A DNA stretch of 64,000 nucleotides from Gnetum montanum (lineage: Eukaryota > Streptophyta > Gnetopsida > Gnetales > Gnetaceae). The notes beneath the pieces are model-generated. The model searched no databases. It worked only from the letters and a program-made list of their open reading frames with translations, and was not told the origin of the DNA. Within the stretch, counting starts at the first letter, position 1. Every line of letters starts with the position of its first letter. Shown here piece after piece: positions 11,853 through 23,479 of this stretch. The stretch is taken from positions 520,054 through 584,053 of the forward strand of contig MNCI01005370.1 of NCBI GenBank assembly GCA_015680685.1. The letters are read 5' to 3'. The position numbers and the translations under genes are program-made.

Positions 11853-13510
11853 TGTAATGATCGAAAATGTCAGCAGCTGGAAAACACCAAGAGGTCGGCG
11901 GGCGCGACAGTTTTGACCCTGTACCCACAGGAGGGCCGTGCTAGGTGTGTGCAGATACGGGGCATCCTAAATGGTCTGGTCGATCAGATAGGGACTTCAT
12001 CGTTATCTATATAGCCTTTTGCAACGTATAATTTGGAAACAGATATGAAAGCGCGAAGTAATGCTTGAGAGTAAATAAAGCAGGAAAAGTAGTGCAAAAA
12101 CGCAACAATAAGCAGGAAACAAGATAAAGTACAGTTAGAAAAATGCACCACTCTGAAGCTACAAGCTTGCTCTGTCAAGATGTATACAGTCGGTTGCACA
12201 GCGTGGTGGAGTACAGAGATCCCGAGAGTAACCAAGACGTGTGGAGAAAAACAGGCTGTGCACTTGGGCATGGCCTTCGGCATTGATAATGCAGGGATTC
12301 TACCAAGATGGTAGAAAGGGAATGGAACAAAATGCCAATTGAAAATGCTAACTGTTTGCAGTGTCAAATAGAAATCTTACAATGCTTGATGTTACAATGT
12401 GCCAGAAAGAGAACTTGAGTGCTAAAGAGAGGGAAAGCTGAAGAAATCAGAAAATCTCTAAACCTTCTGAATGTTGCTTTTGGAAAAAATTCAAACCCTT
12501 TGAATGTTGTTTGTCAAGGTATTTATAGGGCTAAATAGCACGTGAAAGGGGCATTTTGGATGCCATGTGCCCTGGGGCCATGTTGACTTGCTAGCGCCAC
12601 ACATGCCATGTATGACCGTTGGACTTGTAAGACCATTGTAATGCGAGCCTATTATGCTGTAACTGTGAGTCTACCATGCCGTAATTGCATTGTCAATGTC
12701 TGGAGACATGTGCCAATGGTCTAATTAGGTGAAGTGCATTGATGTTGCACAACCACCCACATGCCTTGCTTTGCTTTGTAGCGTAGCATGCTTAGTGTAG
12801 TGTAGCACTTTGTTGCGTGTTCCACTACATGTGTGTTGCATGCTTGCTACGCTATGCTACGCTACCTAGCATAGCGTAGTGTAGCAATTGGCCTTAGTCA
12901 CGAAAGCTTTGCCGATTTGCAAACTTTGCTTCCTGCGATGCAAAACATGCAAACTTTGCTGATTCTTCCCTTTGAGGTGCCTTTTGTCTCTTTCGCAAGA
13001 TTGCTATGCCTCACTGCGCCATGTAGCTTAGCGTAGCGTAGCAGTAGACATGGTTTGCCGCTTCCTGATGGAAAGGGACATTGTTTAAGATCTTTAAATT
13101 GGGCATGGGAACTAACTTTGAATTTTTTGCCATGCTACATTACATTATGTAGTGTAGCATAGCATTGCACTTCATTCTGCAATCATCTTCTGAAGCTTGC
13201 TACATTACATAGCGAGGCGTAGTGTAGTGTAGTAGACTTTGTGACTTAGAAAACTTGCTGAATTGTTTCGTGCATCCAGAATGCTACTACCAACTCCATG
13301 CATCATTTTTGAGCAAGTTATCAGCTTGGCACACTACTTAGATGGGTAGGTAGGATGACTTGTAGAACTTGTTTTCACCTAAAGTAGAAAATTTGTTGAA
13401 CTGGCCAGCCTGAACTTAGAATGTTCTCCTCCTGAAGAACCACCGTGGTGCTGTGCAAATTGCAAGGCTTGGTGAAGTAAGAATGACTTCAAATTTTTTG
13501 GGGTGTTTTA
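11853..13510 (+). mobile_element. Solo LTR (1658 bp), family with hairpin-rich interior
   Basis: It starts TGTAATGATCGAAAAT and ends GGGGTGTTTTA (CA decayed to TA). It is flanked by a perfect 5-bp direct repeat GGATG at 11848-11852 and 13511-13515, the target-site duplication of an LTR integration. The first 130 bp (AACACCAAGAGGT, then CTAAATGGTCTGGTCGATCA) match the start of a second copy at 47666-49347, and the last 20 bp match its end. There is no internal coding region, so it is a solo LTR left by LTR-LTR recombination. The interior is richer in G+C and CpG than its surroundings and is packed with the words TAGCGTAGC, GTAGTGTAGC and their complements (12770-13250). The TG-start with TAATGA is typical of plant gypsy LTRs; orientation is inferred from comparison with similar LTR starts. 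Confidence 0.85.
12847..12879. repeat. Perfect 13-bp hairpin
   Basis: CTACGCTATGCTA at 12847-12859 is followed by a 7-nt loop and its exact complement TAGCATAGCGTAG at 12867-12879. It lies in the GTAGC-rich interior of the solo LTR. Role unknown. Confidence 0.85.
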
Positions 13511-13515
13511 GGATG

Positions 13516-14240
13516 TTTATGGAAAAAAATTTTCAAAGTCTCAAGGTTGCCCATCTTCATAGGGGTAAATGCATAATAGCCTAAAACCTTGATTTCACAT
13601 GACCTTATGGAAACATCTGCAGAAAATTAACTGCATAATGAAATTCAATGATTCCACAACCATTGGAATCATAAAATAATGACCTATAGCCTCATCATAA
13701 GAAAACATAAAAATAATTAACTAAGTTTTTAGAAACAATTATAGAAGTGACATAACTATGACTATTCTAACTGAAACTCCATTTTGCACGAATCAATGGA
13801 AACACTTGCCAAAGACAAACCATTCATCCAAATTCAATGATTCGTTGGAATCCTTGAATGATGAAATAAAAATCCATAACATTAAAACATAAAAATTCAT
13901 GACTATTTACTACACAAAAAATACCCAACTTACTAGAAAACAACCAAATATGGAAAATCCACTTGACACAATTTGAAGAAAACAACCATACAAAATTAAC
14001 TGTAAGGTGAAATTGAGTGGTTCAAAAGTTTAGTTGACTAGAAAAGCATATAAAATAACCTCATAGATTTTAAAAATTAAAAACCATAAATAATTAGTTA
14101 GGAAAAAATTCACAAGTGGCATTCATTTTTGAATGGGGAAAAGCAGAAAACCCATGGAATTCATGGAAAATGTTATTTATTCCACGATGAAAACAAAACC
14201 TTAAATCCAAGTAATGCCAAAAAATGAGTAAAAATGACAT
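13516..14240. repeat. Degenerate tandem array, period about 175-195 bp
   Basis: The phrase AAATTCAATGATTC recurs at 13641 and 13835 and, decayed, near 14010 (AAATTGAGTGGTTC), each followed by AAAATAA-rich text and CATAAAAATAATTA or similar. This gives at least three units. Together with the piece left of the solo LTR it forms one array inside the PR-RT interval of the first element. Confidence 0.6.
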
Positions 14241-14244
14241 AAAC

Positions 14245-14740
14245 CTACAATGTAATTTTTACAAAATTCCAAAATAACCAATACAAATGCCTATATTTGA
14301 GAAATGAAATAGACAACATAAACCCAATAAATAGCATAAATGGAATAAATGGAAAAAACAGGCAAGGTTGTGTTCTTGGGATAGAAAATAGTGAAGTCTT
14401 CTTCAATAATAGGATGATAGATGTGTAATAGGCCATGAGCAGCTACATTTTCTTCCTTCAAGAAAAGGTTCTTCATAGATGCCTTCCTTCTTGACATATT
14501 GCAAAAGACTAGTGTTGAGAATACTAGAAAACCTTTGAATTCTAGTAGTCCTAAGAGGACTATGCTGGCACTGGTGAATGGAGTGGCTATCACCACACTA
14601 GTGTTGATAGTAGTGGTAGGCATAGAGCTCACAACTTGGGCATAGTAGTTAAGAAGTGATAGACCAACAATGATTTTTACAAGTTTGGAATAGAAGAAAT
14701 AACTTAACCTTAGATGCCCACCTTGGAACCCTCATTTCCA
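14245..14740 (-). pseudogene. Open fragment on the - strand, possibly an upstream exon of the opposite-strand gene
   Basis: A 113-codon open stretch (14632-14291) contains RRKASMKNLFLKEENVAA and HPIIEEDFTIFYPKN and is followed by a weaker hydrophobic tail. It is not recognised as a known family. Its strand and position, upstream of the opposite-strand gene and separated from it by a tandem array, make it a candidate first exon, but no splice signal decides this. It could also be a chance open frame. Confidence 0.3.
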
Positions 14741-15915
14741 TGTATAACTATCACTCTACTCAATAACTAAAATTAGAAGGTTGGACTACACTAGGTGTAA
14801 GAAATCTATTTCATTCCAAAGCTTAATAATTTCATGTGGGCCCCACTAGGCATTGGCAAACATGAAAATCCCATGACCACATTGGGATTTTAGGTTGTAG
14901 GCCTAACTATGTTGGGGGTTTAGATTATGGGAGCCCTAGAATAGATGACATATTTCATTTACCTTCAAAACCCAACCCAAAATCTTCCATCCATGCTAAA
15001 AGGCCTCATCATCAAGCTAGGCAAGCAAATGTTGACATCTAGGCAAATTGAGCTATAGAGGACATTAAAATTCATGGGAAAACTTGGCATCCCATGAGAC
15101 TACACTAGCTTGGGGCCTAACTATGTTGGCTCAACATAGCCAAATGGGATATGAGGTATTTTCCTACTTCGAATCAACCCATTCACACTGACCATTGATC
15201 GATGGAACCTCATACCCAAACCAACAGCTAGGAGTTAAAATTAGCAATCCCAAGGCATCGAAATGACATCAAATCTTACTACAAACTAGATTTTTGATGT
15301 GACTATGCTAGGAAGGGGGATGATACACTAGAATAGCATAGTTAAGGATGGAATAAATCTTATTTTATTTATCTAGTCTCCAATTGACTCCAAACCTCCA
15401 TGTCATCTTCCCAAACCTTGGCGAGAGCCCTTGTCAACCTTGAAACTTTGTTACATCCACCAAATGGAGCCAAAAATCAACCAAAATCATGACTATGGTA
15501 GAGGGAGGTATGACTATGTTGGCCTACCATAGTCATAGGGTTTATGATTTGGATTAATCATAGGAACCATGATAAGCCTCCAAAACTACATTTTACAGCC
15601 GTCATATCTTCCTAGGATCCCCAGTGACTTTAAACTATTGATAAATCAATTAAAAACTTTGTAAAAACCCACCAAAGTTCATTTCCAAAGTGTGACTATG
15701 CTATGAATATCATGACTACACTAGGGTAGCATAGTCAATGGTAGTGCCTAGCATAGTCCACACAAAAAACCTCAAACAAATCATTCCAAGCCCAAATCCA
15801 CTTCTAGAGACCTTAGGATCATGCTAGACTAAAAAAAAAAGTAAAAACTCATCATTTTTCACACCAAAATACATTTCCCAAGGATGACTACACTACGTTA
15901 GCATAGTCACTAGTG
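14741..15915. repeat. Satellite of about 185-200 bp with ACTATGCT/AGCATAGT hairpins, left half
   Basis: Degenerate units each contain a block such as GACTATGCTA...TAGCATAGTC followed by a block like CCAAGCCCAAATCCACTTCTAGA and then ACTCATCATTTTTC. The clearest neighbours are 15704-15736 and 15888-15911, about 185 bp apart. At 15704-15713 and 15727-15736 the two words form a perfect 10-bp stem with a 13-nt loop. The same satellite continues at 28919-30540 beyond a 13-kb insertion. Confidence 0.65.
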
Positions 15916-15920
15916 GTTCT

Positions 15921-18900
15921 TATTGGCACATTTTGGCCACTTTATGAAGTAGGAATATGAAATTAATAGATATGACAAGTTTCCTTTAAAATATAAGGAT
16001 AAAAGTATATGAACTTGAGAACTATGATTAATGTTTCCTATTCAAGTTTTAGGAAAATAATCTATTTAGTGCTACTCTTTCTAGTATGACTATTATTTAT
16101 TCATGTGGAGTTTTAATTGGGAGCATGAGATGAATTACTTTTTCAATTCTCTGTACCTTTGAATTTTTGAGTTCTAATAGATACAATAGGCAATCAACAT
16201 TCTCTTTACTTGAGGTTAAATCCATCATAAGCCTATTACAAGGCCAATATGTTTAAGTTCTAGTGAAAACAATCAAATTGAAATGTGCAACCCATAGCTA
16301 TGATATCAAGGATATGATAGTTTAATGTTTAAGAAAAGCATTGTAATGATACCATGAGAAATCTTCTATAATGCACTATTGAATGATTGCTTCGGAAAGT
16401 GGAAAAATAATTGAACAAGGAAATAATGAGGGTTAGCTATCTTTTATGGAATTGCATTCTAAGTTACTAGAGCAACAACAAAAATTAGAAGTTAATGTCA
16501 TCAAGTCAAAATTATTGCCCTAAATAAGAACAAAAATGATTAATGTAGCCTCCTATGTTTCTATTGCTAAGTACACTAGGCTCATCATATTCCATTGCAT
16601 TGTTGGATGAATATTCTTACTACCTGAGATGAATCCATGAGAAATGGGTTCCTAGACATGTATGAAGACATAGAAACATACCCAGATTATACTCTAATGA
16701 GATGTAGTAGTTATGAAGGTAAAAAAATCATCCAATGGTAATAGGGGCAAAGAATTAATGTTAATATGGATTACTATAGTTGATGGATTCTTGTACATGG
16801 TATTTTGTGCTTGAATTTTTGTTGTTGGTAGCATCTATTTAAATAAAAAAAATTTTTGACTAGTTACACTGCATTGTAGCTCTTCCTTACATAACAATTA
16901 CAACTAATGAATTTTTCAGTCACCTATGCATAGAGGAACTAACAATGGCAATTGCAATTTTCAAGAGAAAATAGACAACCCTAGTGCACAATAACAATAC
17001 GGCTAAAGCAAGGCTAGAGATGCAGAAGGAAAAAATTACAACTTAATGGTGGTTTAATCTAGCCTAAAAAAGGCTAACTACAAAACATATAAAATGATTT
17101 TGAGAAATAAAACCAGCAAATAAGCAGTCCCAATCTCAATGTTGATGGTAATGACAAAGGCGGTGCCAATGTAAGAGATCATGATGGCTAAAAACATGGC
17201 TACAAACTTCCAATAGTAATGGAGTTGGGAGCATCAGTAGTTTCTGGATAGGAAAGAGGCAACAAGTGGAGCTTGAAAAATTTCTTAGTAACCTTAAAAT
17301 CAACAAAACATGCATCAATGTGATGTGGATTCCGAGTAAGGCTATGCTCTAAACATGTGCTTGTTCATCATGGTGACACCATTTTTGCATTGGTTACATG
17401 CCAATGAACAAGGCGGAAATAGCAACATGGTAACTACAAATCCTCATTCTCATACTACACTATAGAAAATTGTGTTCCATCTTTGAGATAAAGGTTTGTG
17501 TTAAAACATAATTAAAAACACTTTATATATTATTATGGTGGCCACAAAGTTATAATATAAGTTTGAGAAAAGTAGTACATGTATATGTGAGAAGGTTACA
17601 ATTTAGAAAAGGGGGATCTATAGATCTTTATTTAAAGTTGAATTTTCCATAAAGGTTATATAAAAGCACAACTAAATCTCCTAAATGTTTACATTTGAAT
17701 GGATACTTACCAATTATGGCATGTATTTCTCTAATTTTTATAACTTCCTATGGTAATCTCCATGATATTTTTTCCCAAAAAAACACTTGGCAACCATAGC
17801 TCAAATTTCTAATAATCCACAATGGAATTTATAACTTCTAGGGTGGTTATAAATTAATATTCCTAGATATTTGTAATACCCTTAACATTTCATGATTATT
17901 GTAACTACCATAAGGCCACTATAAAAGGGCCTTCAAAGGTAGAATGAGGAAAGGAAGATTTTGGGAAAAGGACAATTGAAAATTACTTAGAAGATGACTT
18001 GCTAAAGACATCAATTCATTTTCTTTGTTTTAATCCTATGATTTCATTCCTTCCCATTTTTTTTTAGTTACTTAGCTAATGGTTTAGATAGTAGCACGCT
18101 TGGCATTTAATTTTGGAAATTTTTTAAGGTTGCTTTTATAGCTTTGTTTTTGCACAATATTATACTTCCATTAAGATTTATCATAAAAGAGCTTAAGTTT
18201 TTGAAAAACCTCTAAAGTAATTTAATAGTAACGTATTACCAAAATTGCCTGTTTTGAGCATAGAGGATCTGGGAAAATCTTTGGCATCTTAAGATGATTG
18301 AAATAGCTTCATTATTTTAAAGTGTATTTCTTTGGTATTTCAATTTTAAAACTATCAAATTTTTTTGAAGGCTCTATTGAATTCACTACTTGAAAACTAT
18401 TAACTAGCCAAAATAGAAGCTTGTATTTTGTCATTTACAAAGCATTTTTGGAAGTGTAATAAAATTATCTTATATGAAATTGCTTGTTGAGCTCAAAAGG
18501 TTTGGAAAATTCATAGTTAGATTGAATTAGGATAACTTTATTGCAAAGTGTTTTCTCATGTTAATATATCTTACTTAAATATTTCATATTTCACAAAAAT
18601 TTGATTTCTTTTCTTTTCTCTTTCTAAGTCCATTGAATCTTGCTTTGTTTCTAGTTTTTTTTTTTGTGGAATTTCCTCTCTAGGGAAAATTAGAAGTAGA
18701 TTGGTATAATTGTGCTCAAATGTTTTTGTGAAATTTTATTTGTTACAAGTAACGTACTATAGGAACTATATAGACTAAGTGATTGGACAAAATAGAAACC
18801 TTTAACAACTCATAGTATTTGAAAAAGCTAGTTGAGTTTTGTTTATGATATCCAATTACAGTTTCATACACAACTCAACCATTTCAACATTAAAAATAGC

Positions 18901-19084
18901 AAACACATACTCACATTTAGTTTATTTCATAATTAGTAAGTCTATTTGGAAATATTTGGGCCTTAGTGTTGCTAGAGACCACAAAGTACCTATGCTGTGT
19001 TTGAAGAACACCTTCATCTCGTGACTTCCCAAGGTTGCAAGACCAAAGGCCTCTAATGTTGGTGGTCCCAAATGATCGCTAATA
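15921..19084 (+). repeat. 5' LTR of the giant-LTR gypsy element
   Basis: It starts TATTGGCACATTTTGGCC and can be followed collinearly in the 3' LTR through landmarks such as TTCAAGTTTTAGG (16040/25882), GTTTTTCAGTCACCTATGCATAG-like text (16910/26755), GGTTACAATTTAGAAAAGG (17594/27440) and ACAAGTAACGTACTATAGG (18744/28582). It ends CGCTAATA at 19084. Short open frames inside it are chance. A length of 3.16 kb is large for an LTR. Confidence 0.85.
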
Positions 19085-19539
19085 GTTCTTTTGATGCTAG
19101 ATGGAGGGTAAGAAAATTTGTTACCTAAATTTATTACATTTAAACAAATCAATAGTCCTAGCACAATAACAATTCCTTTTATTACTAGGAGGGCTTTAAA
19201 ATTATATACTATTTTGGGTTCATGATCAAACACACTAATTGTTTGGAAGATTTTAAAGGTTCCAAAAAAATTTCTAATTATAAGGTTGATTATTCATCAA
19301 AAAAAGAATAGAAGAAGGTTTTCACATTTGGATCAAGTAGTGGAATAAAAACTAGGAGGATAAAGAGATTACCTCTTTTGTCTAGTTTATTAGTCTATAA
19401 GAGAAGGACAAAGAAGTATAATAATTCAACAATCAAAATGAATTCTAATAGGATGAAAATCCTTGGAAAAGAGTTACATCAATATGATTTCAAAACTACT
19501 ACAATATTCCTAAGGTAGTTAATAAATATTTTCCTAAAC

Positions 19540-20374
19540 CTTTTATTCCTATAAAAGCTTACTTAGCTAAAGAATACATTCACTTATTTGAGCTAACTTT
19601 GGCTCATGCAAATTTTCAACACCAAGATAAAGCTTGTACATCATTTCTAGAAAATTTAAGGGGTATTGCTCAAATTTGGTATTCACACTTGTCAAGTAGT
19701 AGTATCACAAGATGGGATGATACGAAGAGTATTTTCTTACCCTAGTTTGGCAATCAATCGGATCAACAACAATTGTACAATGGGCTAATACAAGCTAAGA
19801 AATGAGTTGAGTCTATTGGATATTTCAACATTAAGTTTCAAAGAATTTGTGGGCTCTTTCAAAGAAAATATAGACCATTAGATGAAATGCTTAGAGATAC
19901 TTTTTTTAAGGTTATGAATCCCAATATTTCAATCTAGTTAAGGAGAACTCCAAACTTGCTAACATTGAATGACTAATTTAGTGAAGCCATATAGTTAGAA
20001 AAATAGTTGAACTTGAATCATGAAGAGATTGTTATAACTCAAAAAAAAAAAGAAATTGATAGTTAATGAAAGAATTGTTTGACAAGGTAGTGAAATTAGA
20101 AAAAGCTTTGGAAAGAGTTAAAATCAAGGAGGAAAATAAAAATAAAAAACATAAGCATCAAGATACTAAGTTAGGAGAAGATGAGGTTGAAAATGATCTT
20201 ATTATTTCTAAATTCCTTTACATTGAATTAGATAATGAGCTATTTAGTATTAATTATGTAAGTAAATCTTCTAACAAGGGATCTAGTGACACTTCCTCCC
20301 CATCAAGTTCTAAAGAAGATATATCAGCAGATGAAGAGTGCAATAACAATGACAAAAATGAATATAATTTTTGA
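19540..20374 (+). pseudogene. gag: gag of the giant-LTR element
   Basis: Translation gives a retrotransposon gag core: AKEYIHLFELTLAHANFQ, then FLENLRGIAQIWYSHL, then a W-D/F-rich segment and FQRICGLFQRKYRPLDEML (19560-19930). It is followed by a Lys-rich coiled-coil stretch (20066-20170) and an acidic/Ser-rich tail. The WYSHL position corresponds to the conserved W-F/Y motif of gypsy gag. In-frame stops and at least one frameshift are present. No CCHC zinc knuckle is seen. Confidence 0.65.
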
Positions 20375-20759
20375 TCAAAGGAAAGATTAACTACTTCCAA
20401 GTCTTAAAATGTCAATTCTAATCCATCTACTAAGAGAAAGGTTTTTGAACCAAGTAGAAGAGAAAAGAATAAAAGTAAAGAAGATTAAGTAGAACAAACT
20501 ACTCAAAATCAGTCTTTTAATAAATGGATGAAGAAACCAAGCTTTTATGGTGATAGGGAATATGATCTAATTGAGGATCTTAAACACATTAAGGCTAACA
20601 TCAGTATGTATCAATTATTATAGATAGGAGATCAGTAGAGAAAGGCCTTAAAACTCGTTAAAGGTAAAAGGGGAGTTGTAGCATTATAATTATGCTATGT
20701 ATCTAACATTGATAAGACAACAAAGACTAGTTTAGAGTGTACTCCTAATAAAGAAGCTC

Positions 20760-21080
20760 CTCCTTTTCTATTGATAATGAAGTTAAAGGACAAGTATCTT
20801 CAAAATTGTTTCATTGATTTTGGAACTAATTGTACTATCGTGCTATTGAATATATGTAAAAAACTTGGTTTAACTCCTAAGCAATAAAATAAAAATATTG
20901 TTCAAGTGAAAAAAAGTAGAGTGAAGATTGTGGTTTAACTACCCAATTTTTTATTAGAAATTACTTCTAAACCCCATATCAAAAGTAGAGTAACTATTCA
21001 AGTGGTAGATATGCAAGATTCACATAGTCTTTTGTTGAGTAGAATTTGGAGTAATAATTTTTCCAGCTACACATGAATAG
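20760..21080 (+). pseudogene. Retropepsin domain of the giant-LTR element
   Basis: The segment LKDKYLQNCFIDFGTNCTIV followed by KKLGLTPKQ has the layout of plant gypsy proteases, in which D-x-G-x-x is followed some ten residues later by a K-LG motif. The catalytic Asp is kept (IDFG), and the usual Gly/Ser next to it is Phe. A further part, TIQVVDMQDSHSLLLSRIWSN, corresponds to the C-terminal LLGRPW motif. Stops interrupt it. Confidence 0.6.
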
Positions 21081-21249
21081 ATTATTCTCATATGTGGATA
21101 TCTTGGAAAGGAGAGAAAAATAAAATATACATTTATAGTGAACCTTTGATGAATGAAAACATTACTTCAAATGAAAAAAATAAAGTCATTGAAACAAGAG
21201 CTTTTAAAACTAGAATTTGCACACTTCAAGAAGTTAATAACTTAGTAAA

Positions 21250-21670
21250 AGAGAAATATCAAGGTGAGAGTAAGTGGAAACTATATTTTGATTATTCTTG
21301 TAACTCCTAAGGTGTAGGAGCCAGAGTAGTTCTAGTAAAAGATGGTTCCCCAAAAATGTTTAAAGAAATTCATCTATCTTTCCCTTGTACAAATAAGAAG
21401 GCCAAATATGAAGCTTTGAGCATTGAAATTAAAACAACATTGGAGAAAGGAATCAAGATAATCACTATAAAAGGAGACTCAAGATTAGTTTGTGAACAAG
21501 TCAAAGAAAATTGTGTAGTCAAAACATCATTCTTGTGACCTCATAAATAACTTGTCTGCAAAATGTTGAATTAGTTTCATCACTACCAAATGAAACATAT
21601 AGGTAGAAAAGATAATTATATAGCAAATTACTTAGCAAAAGTAGATTCCTCATTAGATGTGAAAAGGATA
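21250..21670 (+). pseudogene. Archaeal-type RNase H domain located upstream of RT
   Basis: SKWKLYFDYSCNS-GVGARVVLV (21270-21340), HLSFPCTNKKAKYEAL (about 21370-21417), IKGDSRLVCEQVK (21468-21510) and HIGRKDNYIANYLAKVDSS (21595-21650) give, in order, the four motifs of the additional RNase H found in Tat elements. The Asp, Glu and second Asp are kept; the last Asp position reads N-Y. This domain normally follows the gypsy RNase H in Tat elements; here it lies between the protease and the pre-RT region. In-frame stops are at Gln- and Trp-like positions. Confidence 0.7.
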
Positions 21671-21719
21671 GAATTAATGAAGGGATAACAACTAAGACTA
21701 AACATCAACCATCAATACC

Positions 21720-23390
21720 AAATAACATAAAGTATTTACAATTATTTGAAAATGACGATCAAGTGCTTAGATTCTTGAGAAATAAACAAGAATTCAAAAG
21801 TCACATCATACCTAAAATAAAATCCATGTTTAAGACAAATTCTATTCCCAAAAATGTGATTGATTATGAACATGAGTTTAGCAAAAATTTTCTTATCGAA
21901 AAAGATATATAGAATCAAGATGATCAAGATTATGAAGCAGTGAATTTTGGATCTATTGAGATACCAAATATGTTAAATGTCACAAAGAAAAAGGATTCAA
22001 TCTTCAAGAAAAATTTATTATTACTCCAAAAAAATAATTGGAAAATTTTTGCTTGGTCTTATGATGATCTTAAAGCTTTTAGATTAGATGTGATGACACA
22101 TAAAATTGCTTTGATAAATAATTGTAAGATAGTTAAAAAAATAAAGAAAATTTAATCCATGATTTGAGCCAGCTATGGAAGTTGAGATCAAGTTATTACA
22201 AGCCCAAATTATATATCAAGTCCAATATTTGACATGGCTAGCTAACCTTATTTTAGTAAGAAAGAAGAATGATGATATTAGGCTTTATGTAGATTTTAGG
22301 AATTTGAATGAAGCCTAAAAAAAAATATCCACTTCCTAGAATTGATGAAATGTTGATCAAAGTATCAAGTTATCAAGTATATTCTTTTCTAGATGGTTTT
22401 TATATGCTATAATCAAATTATTATAGATAAAAGAGATAGATATAAAACAACATTTATCACCAAGTGGGGAACTTTCACTTACCAAAAATTTCCATTTGGA
22501 TTGTCAAATGCCAAAGCTCCTTTTCAAAGAGCAATGGATTAGCCTTTAAAAAATTAATAAGTGAGTTCATTGTTGTTTATTTGGATGATATCACTATCAT
22601 TTCAAAAAGAAAGAAAGATCATATTTTTCATCTTTAATAAGTTTTTGATGGATGTTGTGGGCATGGTATTTCATTAAATCCTAAGAAATATATCTTTGGG
22701 GTTAAATTTGGATGTTTACTAGGCCACATGATCTATTAAGAAATAATTGTTATAGATAATTCCTGAATTCAAGTAGTATAGAATACCAAGCATCCTAAAA
22801 GTAAAAAGTATCTTAGATATTTCTTTGGAAAGATAAATTTTGTTAAGAAATTCATCCCTAGATTCATTAAAATTACTAAATCTTTGATGCATATGCTAAA
22901 GAAAGATATCCTAGTAGAGAAAACACTAGAATCAGAGAGAGCATTAATAGAAATAAAAATGGCTATTCAAGAAGCTGCATACTTGGTAAAACCAAAATTG
23001 AAAGAAGATTTCTGGCTATATGCTTTTGCTTCAAATGATTCAGTTGCTATTGTTTTAACTAAAAAAGATTAAGGTCAAGATGAATTGATCAGGTTCTTTA
23101 AGTATCAATTGAAAAGTTGAAAGCTAAATTATTTAGTTTTAGAGACATAGGCACTGGTAGTCATTAAAAAACTTTACCATTTTAAATATTACTTGGAAAG
23201 CTCCTTAGTTCATATTATGCTGATAGAGCCTATGGTTAAAACATTCTTAGCTCAGAATGAAATTGGATTGAAGAGATGGAAATGGTTAAGGTTTCAGATT
23301 TTCATTGGAAATATGAAGAACCATTAAAGGAATGGGATTAGCCAAGTTAATGACTAGAGAAAATGAAATATGTGTGCTGAAGACTCATAA
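21720..23390 (+). pseudogene. Reverse transcriptase and gypsy RNase H of the giant-LTR element
   Basis: The pre-RT connector reads NWKIFAWSYDDLKAFRLDVMTHKIAL (22030-22115). RT follows: VRKKNDDIRLYVDFRNLNEA (about 22257-22314), FPFGLSNAKAPFQRAMD (about 22490-22545) and the catalytic YLDD at 22578-22589. The gypsy RNase H is at about 22890-23250 (LKEDFWLYAFASNDSVAIVL and, further on, HFKYYLESSLVHIML), with TDH-like motifs decayed. Several frameshifts and stops. The polymerase catalytic Asp pair is kept. Confidence 0.75.
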
Positions 23391-23479
23391 AGGGAATTGG
23401 TATGATGAGATTCTAGAATTCCTTGATAAATGAATGGTTTTGAATAACCTGACTACAAGTTAAAAGAGAGATTTCTTTA

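Noticed and set aside
11984-12367. 127-codon open frame on the - strand
   Set aside because: It lies wholly inside the solo LTR, has no counterpart in the second copy and shows no domain. Taken as a chance frame in CpG-richer DNA.
11853-13510. G+C-richer island that could look like horizontally acquired DNA or a CpG island promoter
   Set aside because: Borders with a perfect target duplication and similarity to a second copy show that it is an LTR.
17136-17318. Open frame repeated at 26985-27167 on the - strand, with similar protein
   Set aside because: The similarity is explained by the two LTRs of one element; no start context or domain.
18922-19233. 103-codon open frame on the - strand
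   Set aside because: It spans the end of the 5' LTR and the start of the leader, and the equivalent position in the 3' LTR is not open.
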